From CAYMPH01 sp964392365 (GTDB taxonomy: Bacteria; Spirochaetota; UBA4802; UBA5550), in assembly GCA_964392365.1 (NCBI GenBank), contig CAYMPH010000008.1:1-64000 (forward strand): 64,000 nucleotides of DNA. The letters are read 5' to 3'. The translations under genes and the position numbers were made by a program. Under the pieces are notes generated by a model. That model saw only the letters and a list, made by a program, of their open reading frames with translations, was not told the origin of the DNA and made no database searches. Positions 27,757 through 35,925 of the stretch are shown here, in pieces (position 1 is the first letter of the stretch; the number at the start of each line of letters is the position of its first letter).

Positions 27757-30700
27757 GAATATAACTAAAAATAAAGCTAAAAAAATCGGCGCTGTTCTGG
27801 TTCAGGGCGGCGGAATTGCCGGAGTGCAGGCATCGCTTGATCTTGCCAATTCAGGCTTTAAAGTTCATCTGATAGAAAATTCAGCAGCTATCGGCGGTAT
27901 GATGGCTCATCTGGATAAAACTTTTCCAACAGGAGACTGCGCAACATGTATTGTTTCTCCTAAACTAGTTGAGTGCGCGAGAAATCTTAATATCGAAATA
28001 CATACGCTTTCCGAGCTCGAAAAACTTGAAGGCGAGCCCGGAAATTTTAAAGCATCAATAAAAAAATCTGCACGTTATATTAATGAACAGATCTGTAATG
28101 ACTGCGGCGACTGCACTAAAGCCTGCCCTGTTGAAGTCAATGACAGATTAAACCGCAATCTTGGTACAAGAAAGGCTGTTCAGAAATACAGCGCGCAGGC
28201 TATTCCGAATAAACCGCAGATTCTTAAACTGGGTCATGCACCATGTAAAGTCAAATGCCCTGCGAATATTAATGTTCAGGGATATATACAGTTAATTAAG
28301 AAAAAAGAATATGTAAAGGCAGTCAATCTTATAAGGGAAAGAAATCCATTATCTGCAATATGCGGACGTGTTTGTCCTGCTCCATGCGAAAGTGTGTGCA
28401 CACGTTCACAGCTCGATACTCCTCTTGCTATCAGACAGCTTAAAAGATTTGCTTCTGATCAGGAAATGGCTCTGGTTAAGTCAGGAGTATTGCAATTGCC
28501 GGTAGAGAAAATTCCATCTACTGATGCAAAAAAAGTTGCTGTTATAGGTGCTGGTCCGGCCGGTTTAAGCTGTGCAGCTGATCTTGCTGATAAAGGTTTT
28601 GCAGTAACTATTTATGAAGTTCGTGAAGCTGCAGGCGGCATGCTGTTATGGGGAATACCTGAGTATCGTCTGCCAAGGGATATTCTCGATTATGAAGTGG
28701 ATCTTATAAGGCGCAAGGGCGTTAAATTTGTTTATAACTGCAAAGTTGGAGTTGAGAAGAGCATTCATGATCTGAAAAATGAAAATGAGTCTGTATTCAT
28801 CAGCGCCGGCGCTCATACCAGCAGAAAGCTTGGCATTGAAGGTGAAGATAAAACCGGCGTAGAAAACGGTGTGGATTTTCTCAGACAGGTAGGCAGTAAA
28901 AATACAAAGCCATCTGTGAAAGACCGTGTTGTTGTTATAGGCGGCGGTAATGTTGCAGTAGACGTAGCAAGAACTGCCCTCAGACTCGGTGCAAAAAAAG
29001 TTGAGCTTATCGCTCTTGAGCAATGTGATGAAATGCCGGCTTATAAAGAAGAAATAGAAGCTGTTAAAGCAGAAGGTATAGTAATTCATAACGGATGGGG
29101 CCCAAGCCGGATACTCGGAAATTCCTCTGTGACAGGAATCGAGCTTAAACAGTGTCTCAATGTTTGTGATGAAAGCGGAAGGTTCAATCCTATATATAAT
29201 GATAAAGAAATATTAACAGTAAATACAGATCAGATTATTGTTGCTATCGGTCAGATGGTTGATACTGAACTGGTAAAACACATTGGTGTTGATATGGATC
29301 GGGGCTGTTTTAAAGCAGATCCGGTTACACTTGAAACTTCAGTAAAAGGAATTTTTGCAGGAGGAGATAATGCTTCAGGACCTGCGAGTGTAATTCAGGC
29401 AGTTGCAGCAGGAAAACGGGCTGCAGAATCAATAGAGCGCTACCTGAACGGAAAGGATATGCGTACTGACCGTTTTGAAGATTCTGTGAAACCAGTTCCT
29501 GAAAAAGATCTTCCATCCCTTAAAAATATTGATAAGAAAAAGCGTGCTGTTGCAGCAGAACTTCCAGTTGAAAAAAGAATCAATAATTTTGCTGAAGTTG
29601 AGAAAGCATTTTCAATAGAAGATGCGGCAGCTGAAGCAGAACGCTGCCTCAACTGTGCTTTATGCTCTGAATGTAATGAGTGCGTTGCTGTCTGCGACAA
29701 GAGGGCTGTTGATCATTTAATGAAAGAGGAAACAATTGAGCTTGATATAGGTTCAGTTATTTTAACTCCGGGCTTTGATGAGTTTGATGCGGAAATTAAA
29801 GGTGAATTCGGTTTTAACCGTTATAAAAATGTTCTCACCAGTGTTCAGTTTGAGCGTATGCTTTCTGCTGCAGGTCCTTACGGAGGACATGTTCTCCGCA
29901 GAAGTGACGGCAAGGAAGCTAAGAGGATCGCCTGGATTCAGTGTGTTGGTTCTCGCGATTCAAAATGCGGGAATGAATACTGCTCTTCAATCTGCTGTAT
30001 GGCAACAACCAAGCAGGCATTAATAGCAGATGAGCATATAGGCGGAATGCAGGCTTCAATTTTTTATATGGATATCCGCGCTTTTGGAAAAGATTTTGAC
30101 CAGTATTATGAGCGTGCTCGCGGCAAGGAAAATATTAAATATATAAAAAGCATACCATCCCGTGCAATTCAGGTACCTGGATCAATGGATATTCGCCTTC
30201 AGTTTACTGATGAGAATTACAATCATGTGGAGCTTGATTTTGATCTGGTAGTTCTCGCTGTTGGTCTTGAACCAAAACCAAGGGTGTCTGAGAGCATTGC
30301 ACGTCTTGGAATAGATTTAAATGAATACGGATTCTGTAAAACCAGCCGTTTCAATCCTATGCTTACATCACGTCCCGGAGTTTTTGTTGCTGGTTCTTTT
30401 CAGGAACCAAAGGATATTCCTGAAACTGTAACTCAGGCAAGTGCTGCAGCTTCACTTTCTATGGAAATGCTTTCGCAGGTGCGTAACACAATGATTACAA
30501 AAAAGAAATATCCTGTGGAACATGATGTAAATGATGAAGAACCTCGGATCGGGGTGTTTGTCTGCCATTGCGGAACAAATATCGCAGGTACAATTGATGT
30601 GGAAAAGGTTACTAATGCAATTTCTAATGTTCCGAATGTGGCTTTTGCATCGCATACTATGTATACATGTTCCGATTCGAGCCTTTCCAATATAAAAGAC

Positions 30701-32239
30701 GTTATCATTGAGAACCGTCTTAACAGGGTAGTGGTTGCTTCCTGTACCCCGAGAACTCATGAGCCGCTTTTCAGGGAAACACTCCGTGAAGCAGGATTAA
30801 ATCCATATCTGTTTGAGCTTGCCAATATAAGAGACCAGTGTTCATGGGTTCATCCGTCAGAACCGGACGCTGCTACTTTAAAGGCAATTGAGCTTGTAAA
30901 AATGTCAATTGCACGTGCAGGGTTGCTGAAGCCTCTTATTGGTGAATCACTTGCAATAAATCAGGATGGAGTTGTTATCGGAGGCGGTTTAAGCGGAATG
31001 ACTGCAGCTCTTTCACTTGCAGATCAGGGTTACAAAATATCCCTGGTTGAAAAAACTGAAAATCTCGGCGGTCAGGTATTAAAAATTCATACCACACTGG
31101 AGCATGACAATACTGCTGATTTTATAAACACGCTTATTCAACGGACAAAGAGCCATAAAAATATCAAACTTCACATGAATTGTGAAGTGGTTAAATTAAA
31201 CGGTCATATCGGTAAATTCGTTGTTACGCTTTCTGAAAAAGAAAACGGCAACGGAAGCGGTAAAGGTATTGATGTAAATTGTGGAACTATAGTTGTTGCA
31301 ACCGGTGCTTTATCTGCTCAGACAACTGATTTTATGTACGGGCAGTCTGATAAAATTAAAACTCAGGTGGAACTTGAACAGCTTCTTTATGAACACAAGT
31401 TTAATGCAGCTGCGAAAAATATAGTAATGATTCAGTGTGCCGGATCCCGCAATGATGATGCGCCATACTGCAGCCGTATCTGCTGCTCGATGGCTGTAAA
31501 AAACGCTCTTTCAATTAAAAAGAGAAATCCTGATGCGAATATTTATATTCTTTACCGTGATATCAGAACTTATGGTTTCAGGGAAAAATATTACCAGGAT
31601 GCAAGAAATGCCGGCATAGTATTTATCAGATATAATAAAGAAAAAATGCCGGTTATATCAGACAGCAAAGGACTTTTAGTTACAGTTACAAGTCCGGATG
31701 TTTCGGATATTATTGAAATTGAAGCAGATAATGTAATTCTAAGCACAGGCGTGAAAGCTCCTGAAGGCAATAGACAAATATCCGATATGCTTAAACTGCA
31801 GCTGAATTCAGAAGGATTTTTTCTGGAGGCCCATGTTAAACTCAGGCCTGTAGATTTTGCAACTGAAGGAATTTTCCTCTGCGGTCTTGCGCATTCGCCT
31901 AAAATGATGGATGAGAATATTTCTCAGGCGCGCGCAGCAGCATCACGCGCAGCTACAGTACTTTCAAAAACATATCTTGAGGTTGGTGCACAGGTTTCAG
32001 AGGTTAACCAGGATAAATGTATTTCCTGTTTAACCTGTGTTCATGGCTGCCCTTATGGAGCGCCATTTACTAATATAGATAATAAAGCAGAAATTGCAGC
32101 AGCTAAATGCATGGGATGCGGCATCTGCGCTTCTGAATGTCCGGCACGCGCAATACAGCTGAATCATTTTGAATCAAAGCAGTTCGAAATCATGCTGGAT
32201 AATCTGCTGGAAAATCATTTAACTGTTAATCGTAATTAA
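27749..32239 (+). CDS. hdrA: Giant HdrA: HdrA module with inserted NfnB/GltD-like NAD(P)H module, fused to a second HdrA
   Basis: This 1496-residue flavoprotein contains several electron modules. Residues 1-150: HdrA FAD domain (GGGIAGVQASLDLANSG, then DKTFPTGDCATCIVSPKLVE) with the start of a ferredoxin motif (CNDCGDCTKACP near 115). About 160-600: an insert with GltD/NfnB features (CGRVCPAPCESVC, GAGPAGLSCAADLADKG, VVVIGGGNVAVDVARTALRLG and GIFAGGDNASGPASV). About 630-930: the HdrA domain resumes (CLNCALCSECNECVAVC). About 935-1496: a second HdrA (FVCHCGTNIAGTIDV, GGGLSGMTAALSL) ending in two 4Fe-4S motifs (CISCLTCVHGCP, CMGCGICASECP). HdrA is the site of flavin-based electron bifurcation; the insert should let NAD(P)H react directly. 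Related long HdrA proteins occur in acetogens and sulfate reducers. Bifurcation is inference. Confidence 0.93.
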   Translation: MDKNITKNKAKKIGAVLVQGGGIAGVQASLDLANSGFKVHLIENSAAIGGMMAHLDKTFPTGDCATCIVSPKLVECARNLNIEIHTLSELEKLEGEPGNFKASIKKSARYINEQICNDCGDCTKACPVEVNDRLNRNLGTRKAVQKYSAQAIPNKPQILKLGHAPCKVKCPANINVQGYIQLIKKKEYVKAVNLIRERNPLSAICGRVCPAPCESVCTRSQLDTPLAIRQLKRFASDQEMALVKSGVLQLPVEKIPSTDAKKVAVIGAGPAGLSCAADLADKGFAVTIYEVREAAGGMLLWGIPEYRLPRDILDYEVDLIRRKGVKFVYNCKVGVEKSIHDLKNENESVFISAGAHTSRKLGIEGEDKTGVENGVDFLRQVGSKNTKPSVKDRVVVIGGGNVAVDVARTALRLGAKKVELIALEQCDEMPAYKEEIEAVKAEGIVIHNGWGPSRILGNSSVTGIELKQCLNVCDESGRFNPIYNDKEILTVNTDQIIVAIGQMVDTELVKHIGVDMDRGCFKADPVTLETSVKGIFAGGDNASGPASVIQAVAAGKRAAESIERYLNGKDMRTDRFEDSVKPVPEKDLPSLKNIDKKKRAVAAELPVEKRINNFAEVEKAFSIEDAAAEAERCLNCALCSECNECVAVCDKRAVDHLMKEETIELDIGSVILTPGFDEFDAEIKGEFGFNRYKNVLTSVQFERMLSAAGPYGGHVLRRSDGKEAKRIAWIQCVGSRDSKCGNEYCSSICCMATTKQALIADEHIGGMQASIFYMDIRAFGKDFDQYYERARGKENIKYIKSIPSRAIQVPGSMDIRLQFTDENYNHVELDFDLVVLAVGLEPKPRVSESIARLGIDLNEYGFCKTSRFNPMLTSRPGVFVAGSFQEPKDIPETVTQASAAASLSMEMLSQVRNTMITKKKYPVEHDVNDEEPRIGVFVCHCGTNIAGTIDVEKVTNAISNVPNVAFASHTMYTCSDSSLSNIKDVIIENRLNRVVVASCTPRTHEPLFRETLREAGLNPYLFELANIRDQCSWVHPSEPDAATLKAIELVKMSIARAGLLKPLIGESLAINQDGVVIGGGLSGMTAALSLADQGYKISLVEKTENLGGQVLKIHTTLEHDNTADFINTLIQRTKSHKNIKLHMNCEVVKLNGHIGKFVVTLSEKENGNGSGKGIDVNCGTIVVATGALSAQTTDFMYGQSDKIKTQVELEQLLYEHKFNAAAKNIVMIQCAGSRNDDAPYCSRICCSMAVKNALSIKKRNPDANIYILYRDIRTYGFREKYYQDARNAGIVFIRYNKEKMPVISDSKGLLVTVTSPDVSDIIEIEADNVILSTGVKAPEGNRQISDMLKLQLNSEGFFLEAHVKLRPVDFATEGIFLCGLAHSPKMMDENISQARAAASRAATVLSKTYLEVGAQVSEVNQDKCISCLTCVHGCPYGAPFTNIDNKAEIAAAKCMGCGICASECPARAIQLNHFESKQFEIMLDNLLENHLTVNRN

Positions 32240-32256
32240 AATTTGAGGCCTATAAT

Positions 32257-32706
32257 ATGAGTGAAAAAAGTTTTGAACCGCTTGTAATTGCTTTCTGCTG
32301 CCAGTATTGTTCTTATTCGGCAGCAGATCTTGCAGGATCTATGCGGCTGCAGTATCCGACAAATGTGCGGATTGTAAGAACTCCATGTACAGGAAGACTT
32401 GAAGTGGAATTTTTTATGAAGGCTTTTGAAAAGGGAGCTGACGGCATTCTTGTTGCCGGATGTCTCGAAGGCGGATGCCATTTTACTGAAGGCAATCTGC
32501 TGGCCAAGGGCAGAGTGGGTTATACACAATCATTCTTATCAGAAAGCGGTTTGGAAGAAGAAAGAATCCGGATGATAAATATATCCGCAGCAATGGCAAG
32601 ACCATTTATTGAGTATATTAATGAAATGATTGAAACTTTGAAAAAACTGGGGCCAAGCCCTTTAAACAGAAAAAATCAATCCCAAAAGCAGGAGATTCAT
32701 ATATGA
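32257..32706 (+). CDS. mvhD: MvhD/FlpD-like 2Fe-2S electron-transfer protein
   Basis: The 149-residue protein shows the full family cysteine set: FCCQYCSYSAADLAG at the start, VRTPCTGRLEVEFFMKAF, then AGCLEGGCHFTEGN. MvhD normally connects a hydrogenase or dehydrogenase to HdrA; no hydrogenase gene is in this window, so the partner here is probably MetF/MetV or a dehydrogenase encoded elsewhere. It lies between hdrA (17-base gap) and metV (four-base overlap), the same association as in the Moorella MetVF-HdrABC-MvhD gene set. It is the intact counterpart of the degenerate copy that opens the operon. Confidence 0.9.
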   Translation: MSEKSFEPLVIAFCCQYCSYSAADLAGSMRLQYPTNVRIVRTPCTGRLEVEFFMKAFEKGADGILVAGCLEGGCHFTEGNLLAKGRVGYTQSFLSESGLEEERIRMINISAAMARPFIEYINEMIETLKKLGPSPLNRKNQSQKQEIHI

Positions 32707-33368
32707 TAGTAGCACAGAGAAAAAGCATTCCCAACTTAATTGATATTTTATCCGGAAAAAAGAAGGTCCTTGTATTGGGATGCGGCACCTGCGTCACAGT
32801 ATGTCTGGCTGGAGGCGAACGAGAAGTCGGTATTATTTCATCAGCCCTCCGCATTTCATCGCGCCTTAAAAATATCGGCCTTGAAGTAGAAGAGCTTACA
32901 ATTGAAAGGCAGTGTGACAATATATTTATAGAAAAAGCAGCTGATGCAATAAATAGAAATGATGTGGTTCTTTCACTTGGATGCGGTGCAGGAGTTCAGG
33001 CAATTGCAGAGCGTTTTGACAAACCTGTTTATGCAGGTCTTGATACCGAGTTTATCGGAATCCTTGAAGAAAGAGCTACATGGACAGAAAAATGTATTGC
33101 TTGCGGTAATTGTGTGCTTCATGAATACGGCGGAATCTGCCCTGTAACAAGATGTGCAAAACATATGCTTAATGGTCCTTGCGGCGGTTCAAAAGAAGAC
33201 AGATGCGAAGTTAGAGCGGATCTGCCATGCGCATGGCAATTAATTTACAAAAGACTTAAAACTATCGGCGAGCTTGACAGGCTGAAAACAGTGAAAGCTC
33301 CTAAAAACTGGAATACAAGTATCAGCGGCGGAAGCAGAATTATAATTAGAGAAGACCACCGGATATAA
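32703..33368 (+). CDS. metV: MetV, zinc/Fe-S partner subunit of methylenetetrahydrofolate reductase
   Basis: MetV proteins (methylene-THF reductase C-terminal domain family) bind metal through conserved cysteines and pass electrons to MetF. The 221 residues contain the early GCGTCVTVCLAGGERE element, a mid LGCGAGVQ motif, and the diagnostic C-terminal block CIACGNCVLHEYGGICPVT followed by RCAKHMLNGPCGG. All cysteines of that block are present. The start overlaps mvhD by four bases. As the last gene of the ten-gene run it pairs functionally with metF near the front, supporting the view that the whole run is one unit. Confidence 0.92.
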   Translation: MIVAQRKSIPNLIDILSGKKKVLVLGCGTCVTVCLAGGEREVGIISSALRISSRLKNIGLEVEELTIERQCDNIFIEKAADAINRNDVVLSLGCGAGVQAIAERFDKPVYAGLDTEFIGILEERATWTEKCIACGNCVLHEYGGICPVTRCAKHMLNGPCGGSKEDRCEVRADLPCAWQLIYKRLKTIGELDRLKTVKAPKNWNTSISGGSRIIIREDHRI

Positions 33369-33389
33369 CCGTTGTATTAATAAAATTAT

Positions 33390-33425
33390 CTGTACCTGTT
33401 GAGATGATATTCTCAGCAGGTACAG
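33390..33425 (+). terminator. Long stem-loop after metV
   Basis: CTGTACCTGTTGAGA pairs with TCTCAGCAGGTACAG (15 bp, one G-T wobble) around a 6-base loop, 21 bases after the metV stop. A T-run occurs only about 20 bases later (33448-33456), so termination efficiency is uncertain; the hairpin may protect the 3' end. The 33426-33634 stretch beyond it is AT-rich and I see no gene in it. Confidence 0.55.
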
Positions 33426-33634
33426 AGTATTATGAATTATAAATACCTTTTTTTTTATCTGATAGTATCTTCAATAACCATCATTTGTAAAAATAAACCC
33501 CAACCCTAAAAATACAAACAACAACTACTTCACATTATTTTTTGAATACTGATTAAAAATCATTATTTATACAATTGATTTTATATTTTATTATTTTTTC
33601 ATGCTTTAACAATCTTAATTAAATCAATCTAATT

Positions 33635-33680
33635 GTTACAATCATGTAAAAAATTAAGATTAATTGTTACGAATATGTAA
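33635..33680. promoter_or_regulatory. Second pair of TTACA-N4-TGTAA operator-like dyads
   Basis: GTTACAATCATGTAAA (33635-33650) holds a perfect TTACA-N4-TGTAA dyad. GTTACGAATATGTAA (33666-33680) is a close copy with a TTAC-N6-GTAA dyad. They are 31 bases apart start to start, against 30 in the gltB/mvhD region, and a TTGAC follows 24 bases after the second box start in both places. The shared geometry argues for one regulator acting on both promoters. Confidence 0.65.
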
Positions 33681-33689
33681 AATTTTAAC

Positions 33690-33708
33690 TTGACTTAGGT
33701 GTTATATT
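33690..33708 (+). promoter_or_regulatory. Candidate promoter of the orphan glutamate-synthase-like gene
   Basis: An extended -10 (TG-T-TATATT, 33700-33708) lies 107 bases upstream of the ATG. The -35 region would then overlap the second operator box (33666-33680) and shows no consensus, which suits activation by the bound factor. TTGACT at 33690-33695 is too close to be the -35 of this -10; it matches the conserved TTGAC offset seen at 18935, so its role is unclear. Confidence 0.4.
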
Positions 33709-33814
33709 AGTGCCGGTATAAAATAGTTGAATAAAACAGCAGTCTATTCATGGATAATTAATATTTTAATACCATGCAAAATTACTGTAATTTAAATATT
33801 ATCTGGAGGATTTT

Positions 33815-35458
33815 ATGATTCAATGGCCTAAATCCAATGATGTACTTGGAACATTAAACCGAGGTAATCCGGCTGAATCAGGTCTATGCACTCTTTGCAG
33901 AGCTGATTGCCAGGGGAAATGCGAAACCTGGGTTTCCTGCATGAAAGGCAGAAAACTTCTTTATCCGAGAGATTTCGGAGCTGTAACAGCAGGAAGTTCA
34001 AACACAATTCATATCGGGGCATCTTATAATTCATTAAGAATTAATGGTTATGTTTACGGCTCAAGCGGACTTGCAAAGGGGTTATCTAATGATCCGGATG
34101 ACTGTATTTTCCCGAATGTTAAACTTGAGGGAGAATTCGGAACAGATGTAAAAACTAAATTCCGTGTACCAATGATGACTGGAGCACTCGGTTCAACATT
34201 TATAGCTGCTAAATACTGGGAATCTTTTGCAGTAGGTGCAGCTCTTGTCGGATATCCGATTGTTGTTGGCGAGAATGTGGCCGGGATTGACAAGCAGGCA
34301 GTTATTGAAAACGGGAAAGTAACAAAAGCTCCGGAGCTTGATAGAAGGGTGGATACGTATCTGAAATATTATGACGGTTACGGAGCGATAATTGTTCAGA
34401 TGAATGTTGAAGACACAAGAAACGGAGTTGCTGAATATATTGCAAGGAAGTACGGCGGCGATAAGGTTATAATGGAATTGAAATGGGGACAGGGTGCAAA
34501 AGATATAGGCGGCGAAATTCAGGTTAATGATATTGAATACGCCAAATTTCTCAAAGGCAGAGGTTATGTTGTTGATCCTGATCCTACTAAACCGGAAGTT
34601 GAGGAAGGATATAAAAGCGGAGCAATAAAATCTTTTGCACGTCACAGCAGACTCGGTTATACGAATTTTTCGAATTACGAAGAAGTCAGTAAAGATTTTA
34701 TGAATTCAGTTAAATATCTCAGAAGTCTCGGTTATACAAGAATAACTTTAAAAACCGGATCATACGGCATGGAGATACTTGCATTGTCTATTAAGCTTGC
34801 TACTGAAGCGAAACTAGATCTTTTAACAATAGACGGTTCAGGAGGCGGTACTGGAATGAGCCCATGGAATATGATGGAAACATGGGGAGTTCCATCAATA
34901 TATCTTCATTCAAAAGCTTATGAATATGCTCAAATATTAAGTAAGAAAAGCAGGAAAGTCGTTGATCTTTCTTTTGCAGGCGGGCTTGCAAGAGAAGACC
35001 ATATATTCAAAGCGCTTGCGCTTGGTTCGCCATTTGTGAAACTTGTGTGTATGGGTAGAGCACTTATGATACCCGGATTTCTCGGATCAAATATTGAAGG
35101 AGTTCTGCATCCGGATAGGAAAGAAAAATTAAATGGGAACTGGTCAGAACTTCCGAAAACTGTTACTGAAAATGGAAGCAAGCCTGAGGATATTTTTGCC
35201 GGGTATTATGATGTTCAGAAAAAAGTCGGTACAGCTGAAATGAAAAATATTCCATTTGGAGCTATTGCAGCATGGACAGCAGCAGACAAGCTTGCAGCAG
35301 GACTTCAACAGCTTATGGCCGGGGCAAGAAAATTCTCTCTGGATAAAATTGCCAGAACAGATTTATTCGCAGGTAATGAAGAAACAAGCAAACTGACTGG
35401 AATTGAGCTGATTACTGAATATCAGGATGCTGAAGCCAAGAAAATTCTGAAAGGATAA
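33815..35458 (+). CDS. Orphan FMN-binding glutamate synthase family protein
   Basis: The 547-residue protein is a stand-alone FMN barrel of the glutamate synthase family with no amidotransferase or GXGXG domain. A cysteine-rich N-terminus (CTLCRADCQGKCETW, about residues 25-39) resembles a metal or Fe-S site. Barrel motifs include VPMMTGALGSTF, MELKWGQGAKDIGGE, LTIDGSGGGTGMSPW and DLSFAGGLAREDHIFKALALG, so cofactor-binding residues look intact. GGAGG precedes the ATG. Similar stand-alone proteins occur in many anaerobes with no proven reaction. Shared operators with gltB and the metF/hdr operon suggest a role in the same nitrogen/redox regulon. A strong terminator follows. Confidence 0.88.
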   Translation: MIQWPKSNDVLGTLNRGNPAESGLCTLCRADCQGKCETWVSCMKGRKLLYPRDFGAVTAGSSNTIHIGASYNSLRINGYVYGSSGLAKGLSNDPDDCIFPNVKLEGEFGTDVKTKFRVPMMTGALGSTFIAAKYWESFAVGAALVGYPIVVGENVAGIDKQAVIENGKVTKAPELDRRVDTYLKYYDGYGAIIVQMNVEDTRNGVAEYIARKYGGDKVIMELKWGQGAKDIGGEIQVNDIEYAKFLKGRGYVVDPDPTKPEVEEGYKSGAIKSFARHSRLGYTNFSNYEEVSKDFMNSVKYLRSLGYTRITLKTGSYGMEILALSIKLATEAKLDLLTIDGSGGGTGMSPWNMMETWGVPSIYLHSKAYEYAQILSKKSRKVVDLSFAGGLAREDHIFKALALGSPFVKLVCMGRALMIPGFLGSNIEGVLHPDRKEKLNGNWSELPKTVTENGSKPEDIFAGYYDVQKKVGTAEMKNIPFGAIAAWTAADKLAAGLQQLMAGARKFSLDKIARTDLFAGNEETSKLTGIELITEYQDAEAKKILKG

Positions 35459-35473
35459 TTTATTATTTTAAAT

Positions 35474-35508
35474 TACAGAAAAGCCGGCAAGTAGCCGGCT
35501 TTTCTGTA
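35474..35508 (+). terminator. Rho-independent terminator
   Basis: A perfect 15-bp stem (TACAGAAAAGCCGGC / GCCGGCTTTTCTGTA) with loop AAGTA lies 16 bases after the stop of the FMN glutamate-synthase-like gene. The GC-rich apex with an A/T-rich base makes it usable in both directions. Confidence 0.88.
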
Positions 35509-35613
35509 TATGTATTAATATGAAAATTTTTGTTTATCATAGAATAGACTTTACTTTACAAATATTAAAAATATTGTCAGTTTTAAAATAAAATAAATTA
35601 CCGGAGATTGTTT

Positions 35614-35892
35614 ATGAAAAAAATTCTATTACTATTATCTGCATTTTTTATTATATCTTTTTTTGCATTATCGATTGAATTAAAAGGAAAAGAAATCGGC
35701 GAAACCTGCACCAATAATTCTGAATGCGGTTTTAATATGCAGTGCAATAACGGAGTATGCATCAGGAAAAAGGAATTTGATTTTGGAAGTTCCGGTAAAA
35801 CAGGAAAAGAATGCAATAATGATGCAGAGTGCATTAATTCAGGGAAGTGCGTTTCAAATAATTTTGGAAAGAAGTATTGTTCAGGCAATTAA
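35614..35892 (+). CDS. Small secreted cysteine-rich protein (two Cys-repeat units)
   Basis: The 92-residue precursor has a typical signal peptide (MKKILLLLSAFFIISFFALS) and then two similar cysteine units: CTNNSECGFNMQCNNGVC and CNNDAECINSGKCVSN, followed by a last Cys near the C-terminus. The spacing resembles Dickkopf-type or EB-module repeats seen in secreted bacterial and eukaryotic proteins, where all cysteines form disulfides. The ATG at 35614 follows CCGGAG; an in-frame TTG at 35608 is too close to that site. It is monocistronic between a terminator and a convergent gene. Function unknown; a structural or binding role outside the cytoplasm is inferred. Confidence 0.7.
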   Translation: MKKILLLLSAFFIISFFALSIELKGKEIGETCTNNSECGFNMQCNNGVCIRKKEFDFGSSGKTGKECNNDAECINSGKCVSNNFGKKYCSGN

Positions 35893-35925
35893 TTAAACAA
35901 TCAAACTCAGGAGACTTTTTAAAAG

